Source: Mameliella sp. MMSF_3455
Lineage (GTDB): Bacteria > Pseudomonadota > Alphaproteobacteria > Rhodobacterales > Rhodobacteraceae
Direction: 5' to 3'
DNA length: 64,000 nt
NCBI RefSeq assembly: GCF_030733205.1
Contig: NZ_JASHJL010000003.1
Span: 166,564 to 230,563 of the forward strand
Within the stretch, counting starts at the first letter, position 1; every line of letters starts with the position of its first letter. Shown one piece after another: positions 26,725 to 34,963 of the stretch. The notes under the pieces are model-generated. The model had not been told where the DNA came from. It saw only the letters and a program-made list of their open reading frames with translations, and searched no databases. Both the position numbers and the translations under genes were made by a program.

Positions 26725-28314
26725 TCACAGTCCGCCGGCCTGACTCAAGGCGCGCCGCATGTCGCCCTCGACCCGGAACAGGCGCCCCGACGAGATGTTC
26801 GAGAGTTCGGCAAGCTGCCCTGCGTCCGCATCCGCGAAGGCGACGACCTGGATCGGGACATTCCTAGTAAAGGCGGTCTGGTCGCGATAGGCCAGCAGCG
26901 AGATGCGGCTTTCCGTGTCGGATGGCCCGGCGGCCAGCACCACGATTCTTGGCCGATAACCGGTGATCGCATCGTCCACCACATAGGGGTTCATTGCCTC
27001 GAATGCCTCGTACACGGCGTAATACATGTCCATGCCGCCCGTGGCTTGCAGGTCGCCGAACTGGCGCAGGGCGGACTGGACAGCCTCCGCGTCCTCTCCT
27101 TCCATCACCATCGGATCAAGGATGTTGTGGTTGTAGGGAATGACGATATTCACGTCCTTTGGGCTGGGCTGCAGCAGCCCGGTCAACGCTTCTTTCAGGT
27201 CGGCGATGGGCTGGCCGCTCATGGCGTCGGAGACATCCAGCACCCAGACCGTCAACGAGGGTTTGCGCAGTTCCTTGTCGTAGAGCGCGAGCGCCTCGGT
27301 GATCACGGGCGCTTCGGGCCGCGGCATGGGCGTGAGGCTATGGGTAGGGTCGATGCCCCAGTCCGGGTTCCAGATCGAGGTATCCACGTTGTCAGGTGCC
27401 TCGGTCGGTGCTTCGGCCACCGACCCGGCGCGCCAGCCCAGCCCGGACAGAAGGATCCGCGCCTCTTGTGACCCCAGAAAGGTTTGAAGCTCTAGGAACT
27501 TGTCCTGCTTGTCCTCGTCGCCCTCGGTCAACAGGCCAAGCGGTGCCTCCAGCACCGGCTGGGCGCCGGGCAGGTAGAACACCTGCAGCGGCTCGACCCC
27601 CTTGGCCGCCAGTTGCCGGTTGGCAGTGATGACCTGCGCCTCGCTTGCAAACAGCGCGTCGAAGGCGTCGACATTCGCCACAAGCGTCTCTGTCAGTGGG
27701 CCCGACCCGCCGGAGGTTCGGCTCATCTGGTCCAGCAGCGCGCGCATGTCGTCGCGCAGGTTCTCATCGGCCAGGTGCTCTGCCGTCAACGCGTCTCCTG
27801 TGCCCGAGAGGGTGTGCCACATGCCCAGATAGGTCGCGACGCCCGTGCCGGACTGCGTGGCCGAGGGCATGGCCAGGCGGAACTTGCCCTCACCGGCCGC
27901 CTCCCGGATTTCTTGCAGGGTCAGGTCGTCTCGTCCGGTCCAACCCATCGCGCTTGCCGTCGAGTTTCGCAGGGCAAGCACGACCGGAGAATGATGGACG
28001 GCCGCGGCATGGCGGACGTCCGTCCCGTTCTTGCCAAGCGTCAGCCACAGCGAATCCGATGGCCAGACGGCATCGAATTCGCCGACCGCCCCGTCGGACA
28101 GGTCGCGCGCGATCTCGGCGGAATCGCGATAGGTGAAACTCAGTTCGGCATTGTTGTCCTCGGCCCAGTCCAGCAACGCGGGTTCAAGGGCGCGGTTCGC
28201 CGGATCGGACAGGACATGCAGCGCGATGCGCGGGGCAAAGGCGCCGAAATAGATCAGAAGGAGAAGGACCAGAAGCGCGTTCAGGGCGACGAATATGGCA
28301 AACAGAGTCCGCAT
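26725..28314 (-). CDS. Membrane-anchored substrate-binding/VWA domain protein
   Basis: A 529-residue protein with one N-terminal transmembrane or signal-anchor segment (LFAIFVALNALLVLLLLIYFGAF). A periplasmic type-2 solute-binding domain follows (about 30-300, with VLSDPANRALEPALLDWAEDNN and GEFDAVWPSDSLWLTLG). A C-terminal von Willebrand A domain (about 350-529) begins VWVLDVSDAMSG. The metal site is altered: the usual D-x-S-x-S is D-V-S-D-A, and the TGGT/TNL loop is TGGMDMYYAV. The combination resembles bacterial YfbK/CoxE-like or ABC-type scaffold proteins, but no partner ATPase is adjacent. It is convergent with pncB and divergent from hisC. The function is unknown. Confidence 0.75.
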   Translation of the reverse strand: MRTLFAIFVALNALLVLLLLIYFGAFAPRIALHVLSDPANRALEPALLDWAEDNNAELSFTYRDSAEIARDLSDGAVGEFDAVWPSDSLWLTLGKNGTDVRHAAAVHHSPVVLALRNSTASAMGWTGRDDLTLQEIREAAGEGKFRLAMPSATQSGTGVATYLGMWHTLSGTGDALTAEHLADENLRDDMRALLDQMSRTSGGSGPLTETLVANVDAFDALFASEAQVITANRQLAAKGVEPLQVFYLPGAQPVLEAPLGLLTEGDEDKQDKFLELQTFLGSQEARILLSGLGWRAGSVAEAPTEAPDNVDTSIWNPDWGIDPTHSLTPMPRPEAPVITEALALYDKELRKPSLTVWVLDVSDAMSGQPIADLKEALTGLLQPSPKDVNIVIPYNHNILDPMVMEGEDAEAVQSALRQFGDLQATGGMDMYYAVYEAFEAMNPYVVDDAITGYRPRIVVLAAGPSDTESRISLLAYRDQTAFTRNVPIQVVAFADADAGQLAELSNISSGRLFRVEGDMRRALSQAGGL

Positions 28315-28434
28315 GAATTGGATCCGTAAAAACTTTTGACGTCATCGTATCCTGCGGGGCGTGGAATGGAACCCGTTTGTGCCTTTTCTAAGCAGGGGCG
28401 CGGCGCTATGCACGGGGGGCTTTTGGAGGTGAGA

Positions 28435-29520
28435 ATGACAGCGATCAAGCCGCAGCCCGGGATCATGGACATCGCGCTATACGTGGGTGGCAAATCCCAC
28501 GTCGAAGGCGTGACCAACGTGGTCAAGCTCAGCTCGAACGAGAACCCGTTCGGGCCAAGCCCTGCCGCGCAGGAGGCCGTCAAGCGGTCCGTGCATGAGC
28601 TGCATCGCTATCCGTCCACCGACCACCGCAGCCTGCGCGAGGCGATCGGCGAGATGCACGATGTCGACCCCGATCGGTTGATCTGCGGCGTGGGAAGCGA
28701 CGAGATCATCACCTTTCTCTGTCAGGCCTATTCCGGCCCGGGTACCGAGGTTATCTATACCGAACACGGCTTTGCCATGTACCGCATCAGCGCGCTGGCG
28801 GCGGGAGCGACCCCGGTCGAGGTAAAGGAATGTGAACGGGTGACGGATGTGGACGCGATCCTTGCCGGCTGCACCGACAAGACGCGGCTGGTCTTCATTG
28901 CCAACCCCAACAACCCGACCGGCACGATGATCGGCATGGCCGAGATCGAACGCCTGGCCGAAGGTCTGCCAGAGGAATGTCTACTCGTGCTGGATGGTGC
29001 CTACGCGGAATATGTCGACGGGTACGATGGCGGCGCCAAGCTGGTGGAGCACCGCGACAACGTGGTGATGACACGGACCTTTTCGAAACTCTACGGGCTG
29101 GGTGGGCTGCGCGTCGGTTGGGGGTATGGCCCTCGAGAGGTCATCGACGTCCTGAACCGCGTTCGCGGGCCGTTCAACCTGTCCGGCACCGCACTGGCGG
29201 CGGCAGAGTCGGCCGTGCGCGACACCGCCTATGTCGAGAAATGCAGGTCCGAGAACACCCGCCTGCGCACATGGCTGGCAGAGGCGCTGGCCGAACACGG
29301 CGTGCCCAGCGACACCTCGACCGCCAATTTCGTGCTGGCGCGCTTTGCCGATCAGGCCGAGGCCGAGGCCTGCGATCTGTACCTGCAAAGCCAGGGGCTG
29401 ATCGTGCGGCGCGTGGGCGGCTACAACCTGCCCAACTGCCTGCGGATCACCGTGGGGGACGAGCCCTCGTGCCGGCAGGTGGCGCATAACATCGGGCTGT
29501 TCAAGGCAGGTGCGCGATGA
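28435..29520 (+). CDS. hisC: Histidinol-phosphate / aromatic aminotransferase
   Basis: A 361-residue fold-type I PLP aminotransferase. The ATG at 28435 has GGAGG 7 bases upstream; the in-frame extension to 28336 is not protein-like. Landmarks are [38 protein letters not shown] and the PLP-lysine segment [17 protein letters not shown]. HisC proteins next to tyrA, as here (ATGA overlap), often also serve in tyrosine and phenylalanine synthesis, so a broad aromatic/histidinol-phosphate role is likely. Confidence 0.93.
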   Translation: MTAIKPQPGIMDIALYVGGKSHVEGVTNVVKLSSNENPFGPSPAAQEAVKRSVHELHRYPSTDHRSLREAIGEMHDVDPDRLICGVGSDEIITFLCQAYSGPGTEVIYTEHGFAMYRISALAAGATPVEVKECERVTDVDAILAGCTDKTRLVFIANPNNPTGTMIGMAEIERLAEGLPEECLLVLDGAYAEYVDGYDGGAKLVEHRDNVVMTRTFSKLYGLGGLRVGWGYGPREVIDVLNRVRGPFNLSGTALAAAESAVRDTAYVEKCRSENTRLRTWLAEALAEHGVPSDTSTANFVLARFADQAEAEACDLYLQSQGLIVRRVGGYNLPNCLRITVGDEPSCRQVAHNIGLFKAGAR

Positions 29521-30437
29521 CGGTGATCTATGAACGCGTGGCACTGATCGGCCTGGGGCTGATCGCCTCGTCGATGCATTGGGCCATGAAACGCGGCGGC
29601 GTGGCGTCGCATGTGACCGGATATGCCCGATCGGCGGAAACGAGAGAGACCGCGCGCCGCATCGGACTGTGCGACGAGGTCTGCGACAACCTCGTCGATG
29701 CGGTCCGGGATGCGGATCTGGTGGTGCTGGCAACCCCGGTCGGTGTCATGGGCCGCGTGACCGAAGAGATCGCCCCGCACCTGAAACCGGGCGCCACGGT
29801 GATCGACGTGGGCTCGGTCAAGCGTACGGTGATCGATGAAGTCGGCCCGTATATCCCCGAGGGCGTGCATTTCGTGCCCTGTCACCCGATGGCCGGAACC
29901 GAACATTCCGGGCCGGAGGCCGGGTTTTCAACGCTGTTCGACAACCGCTGGTGCCTGATCGTTCCGGTCGAGGACAGTGATACAGCTGAAGTCGAGCGGA
30001 TGCAGAGCTATTGGCAGGCGCTGGGGGCCAACACCGAGCTGATGGACGCCGAGCACCACGATCTCGTCTGCGCCGTGGTCAGCCATATTCCGCACCTGAT
30101 CGCCTACACGATGGTGGGTGTGGCCGACGACCTGCGCCGCGTATCGGACCAAGAGGTCATCAAGTTCTCGGCCGCCGGTTTCCGCGATTTCACCCGGATT
30201 GCCGCCAGCGATCCGACGATGTGGCGCGACGTTTTCCTGACCAACAAGGACGCCACGATCGAGATCCTGGGCCGCTTTACCGAGGAGTTGATGGCCCTGC
30301 AGCGGGCCATCCGAACCGGTGACGGTGAGCAGCTTCACGCCTATTTCACCCACACGCGGGCCATCCGCCGTGGCATTCTGGAGGCCGGTCAGGATACTGA
30401 TAAACCGGACTTTGGCCGCGTGAAGGTGGAACGGTGA
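29517..30437 (+). CDS. tyrA: Prephenate/arogenate dehydrogenase
   Basis: A 306-residue NAD(P)-dependent dehydrogenase of tyrosine biosynthesis. The Rossmann motif is [21 protein letters not shown]. Other landmarks are [26 protein letters not shown] and [19 protein letters not shown], the last holding the catalytic-region histidine. No fused chorismate mutase or ACT domain is present. It overlaps hisC by ATGA and the extensin-like gene by GTGA, so all three are probably one transcript. Whether it prefers prephenate or arogenate cannot be read from the sequence. Confidence 0.94.
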   Translation: MTVIYERVALIGLGLIASSMHWAMKRGGVASHVTGYARSAETRETARRIGLCDEVCDNLVDAVRDADLVVLATPVGVMGRVTEEIAPHLKPGATVIDVGSVKRTVIDEVGPYIPEGVHFVPCHPMAGTEHSGPEAGFSTLFDNRWCLIVPVEDSDTAEVERMQSYWQALGANTELMDAEHHDLVCAVVSHIPHLIAYTMVGVADDLRRVSDQEVIKFSAAGFRDFTRIAASDPTMWRDVFLTNKDATIEILGRFTEELMALQRAIRTGDGEQLHAYFTHTRAIRRGILEAGQDTDKPDFGRVKVER

Positions 30438-31084
30438 AACGACTGACCCTCGGGCTTTGCTGTCTTGCGCTCCTTGGATCCTGCGGTGTGCGCGAACGTG
30501 TCGGCAACGGGCTGGACGGGGTGCGCGGCGCCTTGGGCAGTGCCTTTGCCAGCAGTGACGGGCGCGGTTTGTGCGGCGATCCCTCCCTACAGGGAGAGGT
30601 CGTGGGCGCGGTTCCGGGCAAGCTGAACGGCTGCGGTATCGAGGACGCGGTGCGCCTGCAATCGGTGGGCGACGTCCGGCTGAGCCAGCCGGCGCTGATC
30701 GATTGTCCCACGGCGCGGGCGCTGGAGGTCTGGGTGCGCGAAACCGCCAAGCCGGCGGTCGGGCGGCGCGGCGGTGGTCTGGCCGGATTGAAGGTGGCGG
30801 CGCATTATTCCTGCCGGACCCGCAACCACCAGCCCGGCGCGCCGATTTCCGAACATGGTCGCGGCAAGGCAATTGATATTTCGGCGGTCCTGCTCGAGGA
30901 CGGGTCCGCGATCACGGTCGAGGATGACTGGGGCCGGGGCCGCAAGGGCAGGGCTTTGCGGAGGATGCACAAGGACGCTTGCGGGGTCTTCGGCACGGTC
31001 CTTGGCCCGGGATCGGACGGTTACCACGAGGACCATTTCCACTTTGACACCCGGCGGCACGGTAACGGCGCGTACTGCCGATAA
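30434..31084 (+). CDS. Extensin-like family lipoprotein
   Basis: A 216-residue envelope protein starting with GTG inside the tyrA stop. The signal peptide has a lipobox (LLGSC). The C-terminal extensin-like domain shows CGIEDAVRL, SCRTRNHQPGAPISEHGRGKAIDIS and DHFHFDT. The His/Asp spacing (HGRGKAID ... HFHFD) resembles the metal site of LAS/VanY-type peptidoglycan peptidases, so a wall-related hydrolase role is plausible but unproven. It ends before a hairpin at 31100-31127. Confidence 0.87.
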   Translation: MKRLTLGLCCLALLGSCGVRERVGNGLDGVRGALGSAFASSDGRGLCGDPSLQGEVVGAVPGKLNGCGIEDAVRLQSVGDVRLSQPALIDCPTARALEVWVRETAKPAVGRRGGGLAGLKVAAHYSCRTRNHQPGAPISEHGRGKAIDISAVLLEDGSAITVEDDWGRGRKGRALRRMHKDACGVFGTVLGPGSDGYHEDHFHFDTRRHGNGAYCR

Positions 31085-31099
31085 ATCCTTGCAGGGAAT

Positions 31100-31127
31100 G
31101 GCAACGCCCTGTTGCCGGGGCGTTGCC
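31100..31127. terminator. Hairpin between extensin-like and flotillin genes
   Basis: A perfect 10-base-pair stem GGCAACGCCC/GGGCGTTGCC with an 8-base loop, between convergent genes. The plus-strand side is followed by TGATTTCGG. Probably a terminator for the hisC-tyrA-extensin-like transcript. Confidence 0.7.
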
Positions 31128-31136
31128 TGATTTCGG

Positions 31137-32834
31137 TCAGTGGCGCGGCTCTTCCGGGGCCTCCGGGGCGGCGTCGTCCTGGGCAGGCTCTGCGGCCTCG
31201 GCGGTGATCGGTGTTGCCGGTCTGCCGCCCGTCAAGCCGTCGATGGTTCCATCCATCGTCATGCCCAGTTCCTCGCCCAGTTTTTTCAGCGCGGGCATCT
31301 GCACGGCCATGCCCATGATGGAATCGAGCGCCTGGTTGACCGGGGCCTTGCCATTGTCGGCGCCCGTACCGTCGCCGCCGCCGTTTGCGCCATTCAGGCC
31401 CGAGACCTGGTGGATGCGGATCGAGTCGATCTTTTCGGCCGGCTTGACGGCCTCGGCCAGCACCTTTGGCAGGGCTTCGATGCGGGCAAGGTCGACCTTC
31501 ATCGCCACCAGCGCATCCGACAGCGCGTTCTCGGCGTCGTTCAAGGCGCGCGTGCCCTCGGCCTGGGCCAGCATGTCCAGCTTGCGGGCCTCGGCGGTGG
31601 TGGTGATCGCGTCGGCCTCGGCCTGCGCCTCTTCGCGGCGGGCCTCGGCGCGGTCGGCGGCCGCGTCCTTTTCCGCCTGGGCCGCAAGCCGGATGGCGGT
31701 GGCTTCGCGCTCGGCTTCGCGTGCGGCCTCGATCAGGGCGATCTGCTTGAGACGTTCGGCCTCGGCCACTTCCTTGGCGGTGGTCACCGCCTCCATCGCC
31801 TTGGTCGCCTCGGCGCGGGCAAGGTCGGCGCTGGCGCGGGCGCGGCTCTCTTCCTCGGATTTCTGCGCGATGATGATCTGGCGTTCCTGTTCGGCGACCT
31901 CCAGTTCGCGTTCCTTGGTGATCTCGGCCTCGCGGATCTTGCGTTCGCGGGCGATTTCCGAAGTGCGGACGGCTTCTTCACGCGCGATCCGAGAGCGTTC
32001 GGTTTCACGCTTGGAATCCTCGGTGCGGGCGGCGATCTCGGCTTCCTGTGCGGCCTTCATCGTTTCGATGCGCTGCATCTGTTCGATGCGGGCCTGTTCC
32101 TCGTCCTGTTCGATCGACAGCTTGTGGCGCGCGGCCTCCATCTCGGCCCGGCGGACGGCAACGTCGGCCTCGGCCTCGATGTTGGCGCGTTCCTTGCGCG
32201 AGGTCGAAATCACTTCGGCGAGGCGGCGCATCCCGACGGCGTTGAAGGCGTTGTTCTCGTCCAGGGCCTCGAACGGCGTCTGGTCCAGCGCGGTGAGCGA
32301 GACCGACTCCAGCGACAGCCCGTTCTTGGTCAGATCCTCGGAGACGGTGTTCTGCACCTCCTGCACGAAATCGGCGCGGTTTTCATGCAGGCTGTCCATC
32401 GTCATCTGTGCGGCCACGGCACGCAGGGCGTCGATGAGCTTGCCCTCGATCATTTCGCGCAACTGGCTGATGTCGAAGGTGCGGTCGCCCAGCGTCTGGG
32501 CGGCGCGGGCGATGCCCTCTTCGGTGGGCATGACAGAGACGTAGAATTCCACGCCCACGTCGACGCGCATCCGGTCCTGGGTGATCAGCGCGGCCTCGCC
32601 GTTGCGCTGCACCTCCAGCCTCAGGGTCTTCATGTTGACGGGGCTGACCTCGTGGAACAGCGGGATGACGATGACACCGCCGTCCATGATGACCTTCTTG
32701 CCGCCGGCGCCGGTCTTGACCAGGCTGACCTCGCGCGTGGCGCGGCGGTAGAGGCGCGCCAGCACCAGCATGATCAATACGATGAAGGCCAGCGCGGCCA
32801 CGACGATAATGGCAATGGGTAGTATGTTGTCCAT
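31137..32834 (-). CDS. Flotillin family protein (YqiK-like)
   Basis: A 565-residue membrane-scaffold protein. The N-terminal transmembrane segment is ILPIAIIVVAALAFIVLIMLVLARLY. The SPFH/band 7 domain (about 30-200) begins YRRATREVSLVKTGAGGKKVIMDGG. A very long Glu/Ala/Arg-rich coiled-coil flotillin domain (about 210-420) and a loose acidic C terminus (AEPAQDDAAPEAPEEP) follow. Bacterial flotillins organise membrane microdomains. It follows the NfeD/YqiJ-like gene by 27 bases, the usual YqiJ-YqiK pairing. Confidence 0.95.
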   Translation of the reverse strand: MDNILPIAIIVVAALAFIVLIMLVLARLYRRATREVSLVKTGAGGKKVIMDGGVIVIPLFHEVSPVNMKTLRLEVQRNGEAALITQDRMRVDVGVEFYVSVMPTEEGIARAAQTLGDRTFDISQLREMIEGKLIDALRAVAAQMTMDSLHENRADFVQEVQNTVSEDLTKNGLSLESVSLTALDQTPFEALDENNAFNAVGMRRLAEVISTSRKERANIEAEADVAVRRAEMEAARHKLSIEQDEEQARIEQMQRIETMKAAQEAEIAARTEDSKRETERSRIAREEAVRTSEIARERKIREAEITKERELEVAEQERQIIIAQKSEEESRARASADLARAEATKAMEAVTTAKEVAEAERLKQIALIEAAREAEREATAIRLAAQAEKDAAADRAEARREEAQAEADAITTTAEARKLDMLAQAEGTRALNDAENALSDALVAMKVDLARIEALPKVLAEAVKPAEKIDSIRIHQVSGLNGANGGGDGTGADNGKAPVNQALDSIMGMAVQMPALKKLGEELGMTMDGTIDGLTGGRPATPITAEAAEPAQDDAAPEAPEEPRH

Positions 32835-32861
32835 TTTTGTCCCCTGAAGGTTGGAAATAAA

Positions 32862-33623
32862 TCAGGAAAGTGCGACCAGCAGGTAGCCTTTCTCATAGCG
32901 GTGGCGCAGCACCATGACCTCTGTCCCCTGCGGTATCGTCGCGTCGTCGCGCAGCGGCTCGGCGCGCAGGTAGTGGAAATTGCCGTAACGGTCGGTGACC
33001 TTGACCTCTGCCGGGCGGCCCCGGGCGGCGGTGCCCTGGGTCACGATGCCGGTGCGCCGGCCAAGGTGGCGTTCGGACAGGGCCTCTGTCTCCATCTTGG
33101 GCAGAAGGCGGGCAAAGAGCGCGCCGAACTGGCGGGCAAACCAGATCGCCGCCGCACCGGCAGGCAGGGCCACCAGCCACGATGGGAGAGGACCGCCAAA
33201 AAGGCTGTTTGCCAGGGTCTGGATCACGAGACCCGTCAATCCGAAGGCCAGCAGGATGGCCGCCAGCCAGATCAGCGCAGGCATCTTGCCAAAGCCCAGC
33301 CAGGCGGCAACGCTGCCCGCGCCGTCGGGGGCGCCATCGGGCATCTCGACGTCGAGGTCGGGTGTGTCGAGGTCCGGCTCTGCCAGTTCCAGGTCGGCGA
33401 TGTCGATGTCGGTGCCGTCGAGGCCCAAGTCTATGTCCAGATCACCCAGATCGGGCATGTCGACATCAAGGTCCGGCCCGTCGACGTCAAGCCCGTCTGC
33501 GCCGGCCCCCAGCAATGTGCCGCCCAACAAGCCAAAGAGCACTTCAAGCGCCAGAAGGCCGAAGAGCAATGAAAGGGCGAGGGTGAACGGGAACATCCCG
33601 TCCGACAGAAGAAGATCGAACAT
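32862..33623 (-). CDS. NfeD/YqiJ-like membrane protein with OB-fold domain
   Basis: A 253-residue partner of flotillin. The N-terminal hydrophobic segment is FTLALSLLFGLLALEVLFGLLGGTLLG. A 50-60 residue acidic stretch (about 42-100) is built of near-repeats such as LDVD, PDLDVDMPDL, DIDLGLDGTDIDI and PDLDTPDLDVEMPD. Two further membrane segments (ALIWLAAILLAFGLTGLVIQTL and WLVALPAGAAAIWFARQFG) precede a C-terminal OB-fold-like domain (RRTGIVTQGTAARGRPAEVKVTDRYGNFHYLRA). The acidic repeat loop is unusual. A promoter with a GTATAC palindrome pair lies directly upstream. Confidence 0.87.
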   Translation of the reverse strand: MFDLLLSDGMFPFTLALSLLFGLLALEVLFGLLGGTLLGAGADGLDVDGPDLDVDMPDLGDLDIDLGLDGTDIDIADLELAEPDLDTPDLDVEMPDGAPDGAGSVAAWLGFGKMPALIWLAAILLAFGLTGLVIQTLANSLFGGPLPSWLVALPAGAAAIWFARQFGALFARLLPKMETEALSERHLGRRTGIVTQGTAARGRPAEVKVTDRYGNFHYLRAEPLRDDATIPQGTEVMVLRHRYEKGYLLVALS

Positions 33624-33640
33624 GCCTAATCCGAAAATTT

Positions 33641-33688
33641 GTATACTACGGTATACTTAGCATATGGGGCCTCACGAACCCGTTACAA
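33641..33688 (-). promoter_or_regulatory. Predicted promoter with paired GTATAC operator (nfeD-like/flotillin operon)
   Basis: On the minus strand, TTGTAA (33683-33688) and TATGCT (33659-33664) are separated by 18 bases, a sigma-70-like pair. Just downstream lie two GTATAC palindromes (33641-33646 and 33651-33656) spaced by TACG, forming a 16-base symmetric site over the expected transcription start. GTATAC cores are common in operators of GntR-family repressors. The operator role is inferred. Confidence 0.5.
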
Positions 33689-33745
33689 GTATGTGCACAA
33701 TAAATCAGCATCGCTGCAACAGGCTGATGACAGCAATCGAAAATA

Positions 33746-33777
33746 GCGCCACTCGGCGCAAGTCTGGAAAGCCAGAC
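33746..33777. repeat. Two tandem perfect hairpins
   Basis: GCGCC-ACTC-GGCGC (33746-33759) and GTCTGG-AAAG-CCAGAC (33762-33777), separated by two bases. Both have 4-base loops suited to RNA. Neither is followed by a U run. Confidence 0.55.
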
Positions 33778-34054
33778 CTGTCGTAAACCTGTCACCTTGC
33801 CCGTGATCGTGGCCGGTCTGAGGGGATGCGCAGCGGAACCCCCTTGTGGCTCGGCGTCCCGCAGGACGATAGAAGGAGCCGCCCAAGTACCCGACATGGA
33901 GAATTTCCGTCCCGTCGCAATTGTTCCCCGGCCAATCTCGATTCGAGTGGGGCAAGCCTGGTGGGATGGGCGGAATGTGGCGAAATTTGCACGAGTTCGG
34001 GAAACAACGCCGTAATCACGGGCGGATTGTCACGTTTTTTGGGGGCTCTTTGCG

Positions 34055-34102
34055 GAAAATGGGCAGAATGAGTTGCTCGCCGCCCCGGTTTTGCCCATTT
34101 TC
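34055..34102. repeat. 14-base-pair inverted repeat with 20-base loop
   Basis: GAAAATGGGCAGAA (34055-34068) pairs with TTTTGCCCATTTTC (34089-34102) with one G-T wobble. The loop is GC-rich. The AT-rich stem stands out from the surrounding composition. Confidence 0.6.
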
Positions 34103-34148
34103 AATCTTGTCGGTGGGGGCCGACGACCTGGAGCGAAACGACGTGACG

Positions 34149-34277
34149 ATGACGTTTTTTGTCTTTTGCCTGATGGGCCTTGTGGCCTTGGCACTGCAGT
34201 CCCGCCCGGCGCGGGAACCCGCACTGCAGGCCGGTTGGGCAATGGTCAAACGGCCCCCGACCGGCACGAGGCTTTAG
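34149..34277 (+). CDS. Possible 42-residue membrane peptide
   Basis: A short frame beginning [20 protein letters not shown] and ending RPPTGTRL: one hydrophobic segment followed by a basic tail, the look of a small membrane peptide. There is no strong ribosome-binding site (GTGACG upstream). It lies before the (TC)10 tract and the terminator-like hairpin, so it could be the coding part of a small transcript. Low certainty. Confidence 0.25.
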   Translation: MTFFVFCLMGLVALALQSRPAREPALQAGWAMVKRPPTGTRL

Positions 34278-34290
34278 GTCCGACAAGAAT

Positions 34291-34310
34291 TCTCTCTCTC
34301 TCTCTCTCTC
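34291..34310. repeat. (TC)10 dinucleotide repeat
   Basis: Ten uninterrupted TC units, followed by CCGATAACCCC. Such a long dinucleotide tract is rare in a GC-rich bacterial genome. It lies between the small ORF and the hairpin at 34317, outside any recognised gene. Confidence 0.95.
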
Positions 34311-34316
34311 CGATAA

Positions 34317-34351
34317 CCCCGTTCAGCAGCCGCTGGACGGGGCTTCTCCTT
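34317..34351 (+). terminator. Terminator-like hairpin
   Basis: An 11-base-pair stem CCCCGTTCAGC/GCTGGACGGGG (one G-T pair), loop AGCC, followed by CTTCTCCTT on the plus strand. It lies 28 bases after the stop of the leftward TlpA gene and could end a rightward transcript from the gene-poor region. The tail is pyrimidine-rich but not a pure U run. Confidence 0.55.
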
Positions 34352-34378
34352 GACGGGCTTGATGCGGGCAAGAGCCGT

Positions 34379-34942
34379 TCAGCCCTCTCCGCCGCCGATC
34401 AAGGCGTCCAGCACCGCGCGTGCCTCGTCAGAGGCCCAGTCCGCATCTCCGGTCAGTCGCGCGATCTCTTGCCCGTCCGGGTTCAGGATCACTGTGACCG
34501 GCAGGCCCAGCACCCCCATCTGGCGCGCCAGCATGGAACGCGGATCACGATGCAGCGGCAGGTTGTCGACCCCGATCTCGTCAAAGAACGCCTTCATCTT
34601 GGCGGGGGGATTGCGCGAGGTGGCGATGGTCACGACCTCGAAAGTCTCGCCGCCAAGGTCCTCTTGCAGGGCCGAGAGCATGGGCATTTCCTTGCGGCAG
34701 GGCGCACACCAAGTCGCCCAGAAGTTCACCAGGACCCATTTTCCCTTCCAGTCGGACAGGTTCAGCGGCTGTTCGTCGAAGGTCATGAAGTCAACATCGC
34801 CCGAGTCCTTGGGCGCGGAATGGAACACCAGCTTGCGCATGTCGCCCCCTGCCGCCGCCTTGGCGGCCTCGACATCGGCAAAGCCCGGATTTGCAAGCAT
34901 CAGTGCAGCGGTATACAGAGCCGCAAGCGTGAGACGTATCAT
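34379..34942 (-). CDS. TlpA-like thiol:disulfide oxidoreductase
   Basis: A 187-residue exported thioredoxin-fold protein. The N-terminal signal peptide is [19 protein letters not shown]. The redox motif is WCAPC in [19 protein letters not shown], and the cis-Pro loop is [13 protein letters not shown]. TlpA-type proteins reduce disulfides in the periplasm, for example for cytochrome maturation. It is divergent from argH with a 21-base gap, a common arrangement in alphaproteobacteria. Confidence 0.92.
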   Translation of the reverse strand: MIRLTLAALYTAALMLANPGFADVEAAKAAAGGDMRKLVFHSAPKDSGDVDFMTFDEQPLNLSDWKGKWVLVNFWATWCAPCRKEMPMLSALQEDLGGETFEVVTIATSRNPPAKMKAFFDEIGVDNLPLHRDPRSMLARQMGVLGLPVTVILNPDGQEIARLTGDADWASDEARAVLDALIGGGEG

Positions 34943-34963
34943 AAGACCTCCGAAGGACAGTGC

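Larger units (their letters stand above)
33624..34378. other. 755-base gene-poor, structure-rich intergenic region
   Basis: No convincing protein gene was found. The leftmost part is AT-rich and holds the leftward nfeD-like promoter. Rightward it contains tandem hairpins (33746-33777), a 14-base-pair long-range inverted repeat (34055-34102), a possible 42-residue ORF (34149-34277), a (TC)10 tract (34291-34310) and a strong hairpin with a pyrimidine tail (34317-34351). The frames here have poor codon bias. One or more small RNAs, or remains of a decayed element, are the best explanations. Confidence 0.6.

Noticed and set aside
33646..34019. Short frames on both strands in the gene-poor region
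   Set aside because: No ribosome-binding sites, poor codon bias, no recognisable features, and they disagree in frame; kept only as an unexplained region.
34073..34963. N-terminal extension of argH across the tlpA gene
   Set aside because: The argH family beginning and a ribosome-binding site are at 34964, and the extension is antisense to a clear thioredoxin-fold gene.
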